A stretch of 64,000 nt of DNA from Chloromonas sp. AAM2 (GCA_004335635.1 QAXH01005564.1:1-64000), one strand, 5' to 3'; shown: positions 11,884 through 24,236, counted from the stretch's first letter. Numbers and translations are program-made. The notes: generated from the sequence alone by a model not told the origin.

Positions 11884-13845
11884 ATGTCAGCCAATCGGAG
11901 CAAGTGCCGTCGGCTAGAGGGCAAGGTGGCTCTTGTGACAGCAGCAACAGCAGGGATTGGCAAGGCGACTGCAGAGCGCTTGGCAGACGAGGGTGCCAAG
12001 GTTTTCCTGTGCTCAAGGTTCGCCCGATAACGCCTGGCACGCATTATTCAAGCATAATATACATTTTCCTTCAAAATAGTTGTATACAATTTCAAGCCTA
12101 TTCTGTGGTGCAACGGCATTCAACTTTATGGGATGCAGTTGTTTGCAAAGTTTTCTGGTTGTAACGCTCTTTGCAGGAAGCAGAAGAGCGTGGATGAGAC
12201 AGTGCAGGAGCTCAAGGCCAAGGGCTACACCGTGGCGGGCTGTGCTTGCCATGTGGGCAGTGCAGAGCAACGCAAGGCATTTGTTGACAAGGCTCTCCAG
12301 GTAAGCGTTTGACACTGTACTGGCAAGTTTGAGTTTCACGTCTTGCTGACGTCTCACAGCTCTCAGTGAACCACATGTTGGTTGGCTGCAGGGTCGTTTG
12401 TGCTGTACACTGTATGATGGCTGGGAGTTACTTTGTGTTATGGTTACTTACCACGGTGGTTGCGCACGAGCCTTAGGAAACGTACGCATGGGGATCAAAG
12501 TGGCAATGTGAGGCAACATCTCATCACGCCTTCTTGCCTGCCGCCTGCAGACCTTTGGCCGGGTGGACATTCTGATTAGTAATGCAGCCGTGTCGCCTGC
12601 CGCCGCCCCCATCAGCCAGACATCACCTGACAGCATTGATAAGATTCTAGACACCAACATCAAGGCGGCTGTCATGCTGGTACAGGTGTGGGCCATTGCA
12701 AGCCGCCAGGATTCAGCTGTGCTACATTGCACACCACCTCTGCTTGTCACCTGAGATCCCTTCAGCATATGAATGACATCATGTGATATGCGTTTTGTTG
12801 TGCATGGCGTGTTTACTTTGCAGGAAGCGGTGCCTCACATGAGCAGTGGCAGTTCAATTGTGCTCATCAGTTCGGTCACCGCATACAAGTGAGTGGGATG
12901 CTTTTGGCATGGCGCTCAGCCCATGCATCATCGGCATACACGCAACTGTGCATGTATGCTGCAGTGGCTGTTAACAGCAATGGCTGTTGGCAGAACTCTG
13001 AAGTTTGTTTCTGTTTTCTTTTGCCCTGCGCAGCCCACCATTGCCGATTGGTATGTATGCTGTGAGCAAGACTGCGCTGTTGGGCCTCGCCAAGGGCCTG
13101 GCAGCCGAACTGGGGCCACAGGTGGGTGGTGCTGAGCATTGAAAATTGAGCAACTGAGCAACCGACAGCAAACTGGTTGTGCACCTTTGCGGCAGGGCTC
13201 TGGTCTATTTGTGTTGTTGCTGCCCTAAGAGCCTGCACTTGCTAACTCAGTACTTCCTGGAGAGCCTGTTATGCCACTCACAACTGGAGTTGCTGACACC
13301 ACATCACTGGAGGTACTGTGCAGCTGTTGTAGCGAGTATGCAGTGCAGGGCCTAGCGCACTGGACACATGTGCCATGTGTGCACAGGGCATTCGCGTCAA
13401 TGCAGTGGCGCCGGGCATTGTGCCCACCAAGCTGTCTTCTTATCTGGTGCAGAGCCCTGAGCTGGTGAGTAACGAGAGGAATACCAGGCTAGCAAATGTG
13501 CCGCAAGCTGAATAGTTCTTCATGCTATATCCTGCACTGTGTATATCCTGACTGCAAAGCAAGAAGTGTGAGGTAATGACCATTTTGCATGCATCTTATC
13601 GTTTCAGGGGAATCACAAGGACTTCGCTAATGAAAGAAATGTTGAGCATGGAAGCATGCTTATGCGCGTGAGGGCTGTTGCTGTACGCCATGCAGGCCAA
13701 GCAGCAAGCAGACACAACCTACCTGAAGCGCCTGGGCACTCCCGAGGACATGGCGGCAGCTGTGGCATACCTAGTGTCGGAGGATGCATCGTACGTGACA
13801 GGGGAGACACTGGTAGTGGCCGGCGGGATGCTCAGCCGGTTGTGA
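11884..13845 (+). CDS. DHRS4-like short-chain dehydrogenase/reductase, peroxisomal (SRL C-terminus)
   Basis: Seven exons (11884-12017, 12177-12300, 12551-12685, 12824-12888, 13034-13121, 13387-13464, 13696-13845) give 258 codons (257 aa), the usual SDR size. The cofactor motif reads VTAATAGIG, the NNAG-equivalent is ISNAAVSP, the catalytic Ser lies in VLISSVTAY, and the Tyr/Lys pair in YAVSKTAL. The C-terminal part [10 protein letters not shown] and [15 protein letters not shown] then [14 protein letters not shown] match the DHRS4 subgroup, which reduces carbonyls with NADPH. The final SRL is a type-1 peroxisomal targeting signal, also found in DHRS4. The ATG at 11884 precedes the conserved [11 protein letters not shown] start; no better upstream ATG is in frame. 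A TGTAA follows 66 bp after the stop. Confidence 0.92.
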
Positions 13846-13910
13846 CTGCACATTGCGTCTGTCCAGAGGCCACAGCCGGTCAATTTGGAAATGCATTGCT
13901 AAGCCTTCAC

Positions 13911-13915
13911 TGTAA
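13911..13915 (+). promoter_or_regulatory. TGTAA polyadenylation signal
   Basis: TGTAA lies 66 bp after the dehydrogenase stop codon, a typical chlorophyte 3'-end signal position. Confidence 0.55.
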
Positions 13916-14148
13916 TCTTTGGAAACGCAAACGCTCTGGCGCCTGGCTGCTGTAGTGTGCCGCAGTCGTGTAATCCTGAATTATCACAGCACCAAGCATT
14001 GACCAGCACCAACCAGTTTGAGGCGCTCGTAGCGAAATGCAAACCTGTAACCCATGGAGCCAGATCTCTTTGTCAAGAGAAACTGTTACCGTGACATTTG
14101 TCAGGCTTAAGAAAGATACCCACTGTGGCCAACGAAGCAGCAGAAGCG

Positions 14149-14262
14149 CCAACCCCCAGATGCACCCCCGCTGGCGCACACGCCACCCCCAGATGCACCC
14201 CCAGATGCAACCCCAGATGCACCCGCAGTGCACACGCCACCCCCAGATGCACCTTCATTGGC
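14149..14262. repeat. imperfect 12-bp tandem repeat (CCCCCAGATGCA)
   Basis: At least six copies of a CCCAGATGCACC-like unit alternate with GGCGCACACGCCAC spacers. The open frames across it are only translations of the repeat. Confidence 0.85.
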
Positions 14263-15257
14263 ACACCGACCAATAAGAGAGAGCTAGAAACAGGCTGTGG
14301 GACGCCTACGCGCGCAACACACAAGTTTGCTCAAGAGAGTGAAGCAGCTGGAACACTTGGTGGCGACTTACATCACCGACTTCTGAGGTACTGACCTGTC
14401 AGAATGCTTAACACAACGGTTTGTCTCTCTTAGTTCGCGGTCCCAGAATCGGCCCTGTGGTGCCGTGTACCACAACACCTGTTGTCAATCCCCGTGTGCG
14501 ATTGACGCACATACCGTGTTTGCCTTCAACACTTCTGGTTCTCGACAGCCAGCTGCACAGCCCTCGAGCAACTTGCCCAGTACACTGCCCTGGAGCAGGG
14601 CACCCAATAACTTCTCTTTTGCGTTCTGTTCTCAAGGCAGACATTCAAGATGTGCAACAACCGCTAGTCCAACTGCTTCTCATATCAAATGGTGGTTCAG
14701 GCTGCAGCTTTGCCTGGCGTCAGCCCGTCTCAGCCTAGGAATTCTATGCTTGGCAGGGCAAGTGTTTTCCTCGACATGTTTTCCTTGACATTGATGCCAC
14801 AGACTGCAAGCCTGCACAGCTTCTAGGTACCCTTTGCCTTCTTCCAAAACCCAAGCATATAACCAACAGGGATGCAAGGTCAAGTGCATAATAATGCCAG
14901 CCGTGCCCACTGCAACAAGATCCAGAGGCAGGCTGGCTCCAACTCCAAGCAGCTGTGAGGGGGCGCATCTAGCTGGTCCAGAAAACCCCAGGTAAACGTC
15001 CAACTCCATCCAATTACATGTAAGCGAACAAGCTCACCTGCGCTGTTTGCCTGCCTACGTTTGTGCTTATGTCCATTCGTTGCACCTTCTAGCGTGAACA
15101 AACGCTTCCGATGCAAAGCAAAAAAAATCAAGGGTTGACCGAAAACTGTATTCAGTTGCATACAAGGTGCCCAACGCTGCTAGGAAAGGAAGAGAAGCTG
15201 GAGAATAAACCACGAGGGTCAACAGGAGCCAGTGGCCGACAGGCACACGATTCAGGC

Positions 15258-15328
15258 CAAGTCATTGTACACCACAGTCTCTAAAGTCATTGTACACCAT
15301 AGCCTCTACAGTCATTGTACACCACAGC
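15258..15328. repeat. about 24-bp tandem repeat, 3 copies
   Basis: The unit AGTCATTGTACACCACAG plus a CTCTA-like spacer occurs three times with one or two changes per copy. It lies downstream of the isomerase gene, so it may be in its 3' flank. Confidence 0.85.
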
Positions 15329-15425
15329 CCAAAAATGAATCCGTGCTCAAACGAAAAAATGTCAGATCATGAGAGATCAAAAGTGTACAAGGCATGCTTT
15401 GCGCTTGCCAACAAGCATACAAAAG

Positions 15426-16493
15426 TTACAACTTGGATTGGTTAGCTGCAGGCGCGCCGCCATTAGCTTTGCCACCGGACAATCTCTGCATAGCACCACC
15501 AAGTGTGCGCAGTGTGTCTGGCTGGTTGAGAAGAGCCCATGCGCCCTCGGGCTCCACCACATAATACTTCTCCCAAGCGGCACAAAAGTCCTCACGCAGT
15601 GAGCGCTTGGTTCCCGCCACTGCAAGAGGAGGCAGCTTGACGAGCATTTGCATGACCTTCTCGGCGGCAGGTAGCAACTGATCCTTCTCCACCACCTGGT
15701 CAACAAGGTCAAGGGCCTTTGCCTGCAAGCAAAGTAAAAACAAGATGCACCATTTGCTCAGTGCAATTGTTGCTGCTCAGCGCTGCCTGCTTACACAAGC
15801 ACACAGAGCAGCACTTGCAGCATACGAGAACATCAGCTGTCCACTACATGAGCTCAAAGTGATTGACAAGACACAGGTGCACTGTCTTGCACCTGTCACT
15901 GTTTACTCTCAGTACTTGACGTACATGCATGCAAAGCCATAGCTTTCACATACCTCTGCAGTGCTAACCATCTTTCCAGTGGTCAGCATCTTGTCCGCAG
16001 CCTTCTGCCCAACAATGCGAGTCATCAGGAGGCCCCAGTACTTTGGCACAGATATGCCCAGCTGGACCTCGTTGAGACCAATGGATCCAACACTGGTCAT
16101 GATGCGGTGGTCGCAACACAAGGCCATCATGCAGCCACCCGCAGGGCATGCTCCGCGAATGGCAGCAATGGTAGACAGGCGTGACTGATAAAGCTTGCAG
16201 AGGAAGCGATTGGAGGTTATCCAGAACTCGGTATACCGTTCCTTGCTGGTGCGGGGTGCATAAAGCTCCGCAAGGTCGTTTCCAGCAGTAAAAACATCTC
16301 TGCGTAGCCCTGTGGTTAGAATGAGGCCGTTGATGGACGAGTCAGCCTCACACTGGTCGAGCACTGCCTCCAGCTGCTGCCACATGGCGAGGTTGAGGCT
16401 GTTGACAGGCTCCTTTTGCATGCCGACAATAACATACCCATCCTTCTCAACCAAGGACAGGTAATTACTGCTATCGTTTGAGTGGGCGCTCAT
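15426..16493 (-). CDS. peroxisomal enoyl-CoA isomerase/hydratase family protein (SKL C-terminus)
   Basis: Two exons (16493-15954 and 15722-15426) give 279 codons (278 aa). The crotonase fold is evident from LILTTGLRRDVFTAGNDL and the oxyanion-hole segment IRGACPAGGCMMALCCDHRI, followed by IGLNEVQLGISVPKYW and a second half beginning AKALDLVDQVV. The overall pattern fits delta3,delta2-enoyl-CoA isomerase (ECI/DCI), which repositions double bases at odd positions during beta-oxidation of unsaturated fatty acids; hydratase activity cannot be excluded. The last three residues, SKL, are a canonical PTS1 peroxisomal signal. The ATG at 16493 gives a start matching the family with no transit peptide. 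The stop TAA lies within TTGTAA. Confidence 0.9.
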
Positions 16494-17719
16494 GATGACG
16501 CCGGGCTGCTGGGGCGCTTCACGGGGTCCTTGATGATGTGGTCAGCTGCCTACGAACACCAGTAAAACCAAGTTATGTATCGTCATGCTTAAGGTGCTGA
16601 CAGCGCAGTAGTGCAGTATGAATGCAATGGTAGGGAGCAAGTCGTTCATTTCAGGTCTCCAAACACAGTTTTATCCTCAGGGGCCTTGGGCCCGGATCGG
16701 TAGAACGAAAGTTTTAATAATCATCACGACTGTGCCCCATGCAGGCATGCAAAGAGGGGTGGCTGCATGTCAGGTATCCGTTTCGTTTCACTGTCACGCC
16801 GGTTAAGGCGTGACTCTAAAGGTGTCCTAAGATTGGTTATTTAAGTCATCATCCAAGCAGCCCACCACCTGGTGCGTATGCGAAATGCCATGGACATGTG
16901 AATAAGCGAGCATGGTCAGGCAGCACTGCAAGTGCCAAGGTCAAGGTGAATCTAATCTTATGGTCTACTGCAAGACGGGCACGCGAGAGTCGGAAAGAAC
17001 GCAGCATCTGTTTGTCGATCATGAGGTTCTGTAGACAACGATTGAGATGTATTCGTCATTCTCTCGCAGCCTGACCAAAATCAGAAAAACAAACCCGCCG
17101 CCACCTCTGCTGGAAACCCTCGGCCCCTCTACTAAGCTCCTGCCCAGCCGCTATGCGTTAACAAACAGGTCAAATGTTGCAGGTCCTGCGCGCCTTGCAC
17201 ACGCTGACATGCGGTTGTGCAAAACATGCAGGGCTTGTTGCCGATCTCCATATGCTCAGGATATAAAAGGGACTGAGAAACCCCACAGAAGCAGGGGACC
17301 AGCACGGAGACTGAGCATTATGCAATGATCGTGTATGAGAGTGATGTGCTCGTGCTGGTCTCGACTGGCTTGGATGCGCAGAGCCCTCGTTCCTCAGGCA
17401 TTGCTATTGTCGTCTTTGCCCTTGCGGGTTCTGTTCTCAAAGATTATATGCACATCATCGGAAAAGGGCGCATGCAAAGGATGCGGCCGCCGCCGGCTGC
17501 GAACATCCAGCTTACCGTGCATTGTAGATGGCGGCCCAGTCTGCCGGCGACGCAGGTGGCGTCTCTTGCTCTCGCTTCACAGGCCAAGATGTGGTGCGCG
17601 GCTGGCAGCTCAGAGGATAAGCAGGAGTGGCGGTCAGCGCACGTTTTCAAAACGTAGGTCCTCCGGCTACTTTTGGAGCTGTCAGCTGAAGCTGCTTCTC
17701 CTGCAAGCAAGCACACCAA
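16494..17719. other. 1.2-kb divergent intergenic region
   Basis: It separates the isomerase (-) and thymidylate kinase (+) start codons. A good TATA-like box is at 17262. Several open frames (for example 17325-17657 and 17335-17826) have no domain similarity and are probably 5' flank or untranslated sequence. Confidence 0.5.
17262..17267 (+). promoter_or_regulatory. TATA box candidate
   Basis: The sequence GGATATAAAAGGGACT is an excellent TATA-box match facing the thymidylate kinase gene, about 455 bp before its first ATG. This would imply a long 5' untranslated region or an unseen leader intron. Confidence 0.35.
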
Positions 17720-19993
17720 ATGCTGCCAGGATCTGCTGCGAGATTTGGCAGGCTCAAGTTTGCAAATCGACTAGTTACGAAATTCTCTGCCACTCCTGCA
17801 GCTCAAACGCTTCAAAAAGGCCGTAGATTGTGCGCCATGGCTGGTGCCCGAGGAGCCTTCATAGTATTTGAGGGTATTGATAGATGTGGCAAGACAACGC
17901 AATGTAGCATGCTGGTGGAGCGCCTCAAAGCTCAAAATGTAAGTGAAGCATTTCAAAATTGGGCCTTTGATAGTGTTCATACATCAACAAGGTGCCACCA
18001 AGCACTTGTGGCTTGCAGATCCCAGTGGAGCTATGGCGGTTCCCAGACCGTACATGCAAGGCCACAGGTTCAATCATCAACAGCTACCTGGCCAAGGACA
18101 TTGACCTCAGTGATGAGAGCATACACCTTCTCTTCTCAGCCAACCGTTGGGAGAAGAGGTAAGCAGTGCCTCTGCTCTCACAATGTATTTGGCCACCACA
18201 ATTCACATCTGTTCCTGTTGCAAGGTCCCATTGGTGGAATGCTGGTGCAGAGCGGAGCTGGAGCGCAAGCTAAGCGCTGGTGTGACTCTCGTGGTGGATC
18301 GCTATGCTTACAGTGGCATTGCGTACAGTGTGGCCAAGGACAAACCCAACATGTCCATTGAGGTATGCATTGCCATGGCTTCATCTTACACACGCTGTCG
18401 CTTAGATGGTATGCAAATGTTAAGGGGATCTGAGCACAATCAGGAGCGATGTCTCTAGGCATGGTACAGCACACCATGGCACTGCCGGTCCAAGCTAAGA
18501 CGGGCTTTGTTGGCCGGAATCAAAGTTGAGGTGGCCGGAACAGCCCTTCACTGGCAGTGCCCCTAATCAAACGTGTACGTGATTGCAGAATGTTCGTCAT
18601 CTTGCTGCTGCAGTTGCATCATTGCAACTAGACAAGATCACGTTGCTCATCTTGCACAGAAATTGATCCAATTATGCTTGTATCACCTGAACCACTTCAT
18701 GGCATGTCTTGAAGTACACCGCTCGTGCAATCGCTCATGCTGGTCTGTGGTAGGTTGATGCCACTCATGCCTGGTTTGCTGTGCAGTGGTGCCGGGCCTG
18801 CGACGCGGGGCTGCCAGCACCGGACCGGGTGCTCTACATGCAGGTGCGGCAGGTGCATCAGCAGCAGCCTGACATCTGCTGTTGCAAGCTGTTAACAACA
18901 CTGTCCTATGCATGCGTCATCTGAGCAGTCTAGCATCCTTGCTGAGCAGAGGAGTGCTGGTTGCACTCGCAGATGTCGCCTGAAGCCAGTGCAAAGCGTG
19001 GTGGCTTTGGTGGGGAGCGCTACGAGAAGAGGGCCTTTCAGGAGAAGGTTGGTGCCCGCAGTCTAGGATGGGTCGTGCATTGAGCACTGGCGTGCAGCTT
19101 GCAACCTGTTCAGCAGCAACACACATCACCTGAGGCCTTGTTTGCAAATGCAGTTCAACTCACCTCAACCTGAGTTTGACATGCCTGTGTGCGTGTGGCT
19201 ACAGGTGTCATCAGCGTTTGTTCAGTTGAAGGACTCACACTGGGTGGACATCAACGCAGACCAGCCGGTGGAGAGCGTCCATGCACAGGTGCGCAATAGG
19301 CAGCAGAGGACGTGATAGACATGGGTACTTTGCAAGGTGCGCTTCTGGTTGCGGTTGCTGACATGCTGTTTGGCTGGATGTTCTGTGCCCTTGATGGGAA
19401 GGTGTGGAGGTCAAGGCAGCGACACCTGAAACCTTGGGCTTGAGGTGGCGTGTTGGGCCATGGATGCGTGCTGCAGGTTATGGCCGAAGTCAGTGAGGTG
19501 ATGGCGGCCATCTCAGTGCCGGACTGCCCGGTGACCAAGCTCTGGGGTCAAGAGATCAGGTACGCCTGCTACTTGCGGGGCAAGGCCTGGTAAGGCTTGC
19601 AGCCGTGGCAGACATTTACTGTGCCACATGTACACTGGTCCTGACCAACCTTCAGTGGAAGTCATGCAGCTTTCCTGGGCATGAGAATGCTGCTACAGGC
19701 ATCGGGGGCAGGAGTAGTCCTGCTGAAGCAGATGATACAGAAGAGTCACACCTGTCAGTGTGTTGGTGCATACCACCCGTTGTGCTGCAGCAGACACATG
19801 TTGGGCTATAGGTGATGGCTGTGCAATTCTTCACAGGATTCCCGCTCCTTCTGCGGAGCCCGCTTCATCCCGGCTGCCTGATGCCGCCAACAGCCAGGAC
19901 CAGCAGCAGGCCCTGGGCAGCAAGGGAACAGCGGCTGCCAAGCTTCATGTTGTGGCCCAAGACAGCAACGCTTCCTGCGACCAGCAGTTGTAA
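17720..19993 (+). CDS. TMPK: thymidylate (dTMP) kinase
   Basis: The enzyme phosphorylates dTMP to dTDP for DNA synthesis. Eight exons (17720-17938, 18019-18158, 18251-18362, 18787-18843, 18973-19047, 19205-19288, 19477-19559, 19837-19993) join in phase to 309 codons. The P-loop is FEGIDRCGKTTQ, the DR motif is VVDRYAYSGIAYS, and LWRFPDR and LLFSANRWEKR match the eukaryotic family; GGFGGERYEK is the lid region. The first 39 residues before a second Met (ATG 17837) are Arg/Lys/Ser/Ala rich and look like an organelle targeting peptide, so long and short forms could serve organelle and cytosol or nucleus. The C-terminal 50 residues (Ala, Gln, Ser rich) extend beyond the usual enzyme. The stop overlaps TTGTAA. 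Confidence 0.93.
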
Positions 19994-21383
19994 AGTTGTA
20001 GGAAAAAAACTGGGCGGGTTACGTTGCTTAGTAGCAGCGGCAGGTGTGCACAAGAAATGATATTTGCCAAAGCAGTTGTTGTGTGACTCCCAGTTCTGGG
20101 ACAGTTGGTGTGTGACCACTCTGGAACAGTTGGGAACTGAGAGGGCGTGAACGGTTGTCGGATGCCCAAGCTGTGGCGTGGTAGGCAAGCATGGAGCAAG
20201 TCACAACAAACCAAAAGTCTGGTAGTGGCTGTGTGTACTGTGGACGCTACAGCCAGCCAGTGGAATAGTGGCCAAACACCTTGGTTTTGTAGCGTGTTGG
20301 TGTAAGCAGGATCGCATCCATTACATATGGCTAGCGAGTCACGCAGCACAACTGTCCCAGCTGGCAAACATCTGTCTTTTATGCACTCCTGCTGTAGTTA
20401 GCTGTATACATCTAGATTGTACTGTTTCTCAACTCCCAATCTCTCTTGCTCTAAAACTCAAGTGCTGCACACGCACTAAGCACCATGCTGTAGTTGCACA
20501 ACTAGGTTCACTAGCGAGAAGAAGCCAGATTGCTTTGCCCATGCCAGTATACTTGTACGCATCTTCTTCATTCAGTGAGCTGCACCACTGCTGCCAGGAA
20601 TGCACTGCTGTAACATCAGGCCGAAGTGGTCGCTCTTGGGCCGCTTGTTTCATGGTCTGGCATCTGAAAACACGCCCGCTGAATTTGATGCATTTTTCAG
20701 TTGTACGCCACAATCACGCCTCAACAGCACTGGAACAGGAACTCAGCTCTGCGTGAGGCCAGGCAGTGAATGGGCTCCAAGGGCTTACAGCTCTCGTATT
20801 ACATACAGCCAAACACTGGTTGCTGCGCCACATGATGTTAAACAGTGGATGCTCTCGGAACGCATTCGACATGGAACGTACTGAGCGCAATTGCAGGCCT
20901 GATGTGAATTACATGTCCGGTGGACACCTACTGTACATATCGCAACTGCTAAACCACAAGATTTGGCAAATAGCTTGATTGGCAAGGACTGTTCCAATAC
21001 GGTTGAAGGAATGTCACGCAAGGACCTCGGTCATGTGGAGCAGTCACTCAAGTGGTCGGAAGGGATCCAACCAAGCTGTCAACCAAGTAACGGACCAGGC
21101 ATCACAGTTTGAAAAAGCAGTTCGTGTGACAATGCAATCAAGTTGAATGACCTTGTGAGCGACGTGCAATATACAAAACCAGCAGAATACGATGTGATGA
21201 ATCATAGCTTGCTTGATCGCTACTCCCTGCCAGTTCATGGTACACGTCAGCAAGCAGCCAGGCCAGGATTGAGCTGTGTGTTGGAGGGCACAAACAAGGA
21301 CATATGAATTTTCTCTCCGAAGCCAAGGATTTCAATTTCGATGCATTAGTGAATGCAAGCACGGTGATCATTCAGCAAGGTCA
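19994..21383. other. intergenic region between convergent genes
   Basis: No coding exon recognised. Most of the left part is an inverted-repeat element (20061-20380). The rest holds scattered short frames without similarity. Confidence 0.5.
20061..20380. mobile_element. short inverted-repeat element (MITE-like, family 2)
   Basis: The left end has TATTTGCCAAAGCAG and CCCAGTTCTGGGACAGTTGG; the right end, CAACTGTCCCAGCTGGCAAACATCTGTCTTTT, is close to its reverse complement. The same end sequence recurs at 25108, 40412 and 47021. No coding capacity is visible. Confidence 0.45.
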
Positions 21384-24236
21384 TCATCCGCCATCTTCGG
21401 CCAGGGCCCCGGACTCATCATGGGCACCCTCACCCAGCCACGCAGACTTTACTGTATCGGCTAAGCCGGTGTTTTCAGGCTCTCTATCTGCCTCGTCTTC
21501 GGCATTGCGCTTGCTCCTACGGGGCTCCATAGCTGTGTTTTTGACCTTCTTGACTGGTGGTGGTGGTGGTGGTGGTGAGCATTTGTGGAGTGTTTTCAGC
21601 TGAAACAAAACGTTCCTGATTGCCATGATCCTGATCATAACTGCAGCTGCACGTGCCCTGATTGCACCACTGTCACGGTTTACAGGATGCCTGGCTAGGA
21701 AGCTGCCATGCTGCTGGCACGGCCCACTCCCCTCGTGTCCGCTCGGGCAGGGTAGGGCAGTGAGCGGTTGTTGGTCAGCGCCCCAGAACCCAAAGAAACA
21801 CTGCCCACACACCCTGCGTGCAACCCATCACGTCTGTTGCCTGGCAGCTGCCCTGTTGGCGAGAAGGGGTCGTCTAGCATGGCCCGCAGCGCGGCAACAC
21901 TTGCGTTGTTGGATGGCACCCGGGACGTGTGCAGGGACTCCTCAGCGCCGCGGATGTGTCGCACCACAGGGCTCGTGGGCACACTGCAAAACTTGCCTAG
22001 CTGGTGGCGGATGGCGGCAACCTGCACAACAAGGCTGGAAAACGCTCAACATGGCCTACCAGTGGATTTCATGGCAGCATTTAGCAGAACAGTCTTCAGT
22101 CCTTTCCTTGGTCTCCTTCTGGATTTCCACTGGCCTTTGCCTGGGTCACCTGACTACCAGGCACACCCGTTCTGACCACAAGCTGGCCTGATACACGTGC
22201 CCCTTCCAGGCCAGCGGCACTGACCTGTGGGGACTCGCACGGGGATCTAAACTGCGTCTCCTCCTCTTCCCGTATGCTTTCTATGGTGGATGAAGTGCGT
22301 GGCTGGCGCCATGCATCCTCCTCTTCATGCCTCAGTGCCGCCACCCTGGCCGCGCGGGCGATCACATGGGACACTGCTGACGCCTCCTCCGGCCCGCCCG
22401 GCTGCGCAGTGCCCGCCACGCCCAGCTGCTCCTGCACCTGTCTGGCACATGCACCCCACACTGACAAGCCCATGGAGGTTGTGCTGCTCAGTTGTGAAGC
22501 AGGCACCGGTGCGATTCCTGCAGTGCTGGTGGTGGCCTGATGCGGCCCAGTGGATGTGACTGCCACGCCCTCATCGCCCGGCCGCAGGACGGTGATGTGC
22601 TGATAGGAGGAGCCGGAAGAGATGGAGAGAAGGGGGCTGTGCAGCAGCGTGCCATGTACGTGGTTGCTGGTGGCCGCCTGGAATGCAGCAGCTGCCTGTG
22701 GGGTGCTGCCAGCTGCAACGCGTCTTAAGTCACCACGTGTGGATGAGTGACTCGCCGCCTCCACAGCAAAACTTGACAAGTCGTTGATGCCTGGGAAGAA
22801 TTCTTCCTGATAGGAACGCACTTTGGCAATCTGCATGCAGCGGAACTGGGATATCAGTGTGGCACTTGCCTCTGGCACATGCAGGTGCTCTGTGGGATAG
22901 AGGCGATGTGCAGCAAGTAGTCAGTAATAGACAGTACATGAGCTGCCTGTGCGACTGGATGGGTGTGCGCACAATGCTTCATGCACACTGCATATTGGAC
23001 CAGCTGGACGTGTCAGGGCCTTCAACAACTGCTCAGTGTGTTGCAGGTCATGTAGAAGACGGTGTCATGGGCAGCCTATGCCTACGCAATGCAGGTTAGT
23101 GCACTAGCTACGATAGCCTGCAATGTAGCGCCGCAGACCCCACCGTTATTGTGCGCGTGGGGTGTTCCCATGCGTCCTCCTGGAGTGAGCGCACTGAACT
23201 GACCGCGGGTGTGGTTGGCGGCACGTTGTACCACTGGTCCTCGGAGGCACGCACGACGCGGGCTGCAGGTGAGGGTGCGCTGGGCACACGCACGGCCTCC
23301 GCCAGACTGCGCACCTGCAGAAGCACACGGGCAGGTGCCAGCCATGGCGTGTGAGTGTGTGCCAGGAAAAAATCTGTTTGGCGCCCAACACCAGGCACGT
23401 CACGGTTTCCGATATGGACTCATTACGGTTGTGGCATGGGGCAGTCTGGGGCGCTCCTGTGGCGGAGTATAATCGATGCCATGTCACTCGCCTCCTGTGT
23501 CCTGCCTACCATGCCCGGGTGATGCGATGCTCACACCTACCGTTTTGATCTGCGGACTGATCAGTGGCACGTGAAAACCATGCTCGTCTGCATGTGCCCA
23601 GTGCTCGCTGTACTGGCCTGCACGCTCCTGCACACTCTGGACCTGCGCGGCCACGCCACATTGGAAGAACCATTGGGTTGCAACAACCGTTCAAGCATTG
23701 GATACAGACAATGGGCAAGCACTGCCTGGCAGGACAGATATGTCAGGGGTACAAAAGTCTCCAGGTCCTCTTCAGACTTTTGTAATACTTTGTATGCACC
23801 AGCCCAACCTTGGAGGCTGCATGTGGCTGCAGGGCAACGCCATCAATGTGCTCTTGATTTCAGGTCTAGAATTTTGCACAGGCTCAATCCCGAACGACCC
23901 ATTTCCCGTGCATGCAAGTGTGAAACAGTAAAGTGTGGTCCACCCGGTTCCACAGGCAACTGCCACCCTGTCACATGCATGCAGCAGCAGTCCACCCTGG
24001 TGTGGTGCTGTTAGATCGACTTGGCTTTTTGCACTTGTTCTTCTGGCCTGCCGTGTTGAACCCTAGCTGGGATGAGATGACCAAGGCCATACTCGCAACG
24101 GCGCCGGTCGTTGGAATGGAATCAGACGCGACGCCGGACTCCCTCCTCTCCTGGCTGCCTGACTATCCTGGTCTGCAACCAAACCCTCCAATTCAGCAGG
24201 GATGTCATCTAGAACGAATTTCGATTTCGGTGCCAT
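21384..24236 (-). CDS. unrecognised protein, about 520 aa, six exons
   Basis: I do not recognise a family. Exons with in-phase GT-AG borders are 24236-24093, 23642-23541, 23314-23144, 22869-22225, 22021 to about 21728 (donor uncertain) and 21599-21384. The protein starts MAPKSKFVLDDIPAELEGLV, then has two similar short stretches, VQSVQERAGQYSEHW and VRSLQEDAWEHP, and a central part IAKVRSYQEEFFPGINDLSS followed by a Ser/Thr/Ala-rich linker of about 120 residues. A charged segment (RHEEEDAWRQP, ESIREEEETQF) precedes a conserved-looking VAAIRHQLGKFCSVPTSPVV. The C-terminus has a run of seven prolines and a basic patch VKKVKN-MEPRRSKR, possibly nuclear. No signal peptide or membrane helix is seen. 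Confidence 0.6.

Larger units (their letters stand above)
13846..15425. other. intergenic region between convergent peroxisomal-enzyme genes
   Basis: It holds the 3' ends of the dehydrogenase and the enoyl-CoA isomerase genes, plus two tandem-repeat blocks listed separately. No exon with recognisable protein similarity was found on either strand. Confidence 0.5.

Noticed and set aside
13608..13695. In-frame continuation GNHKDFANE before the last dehydrogenase exon
   Set aside because: Using it as exon would need a 28-bp intron and break the family spacing; joining 13464 directly to 13696 gives the expected SPEL-AKQQAD sequence.
14037..14394. Frames made of MHPQMQPQMHPQ-like repeats
   Set aside because: They are translations of the 12-bp tandem repeat with no start context or neighbouring exons.
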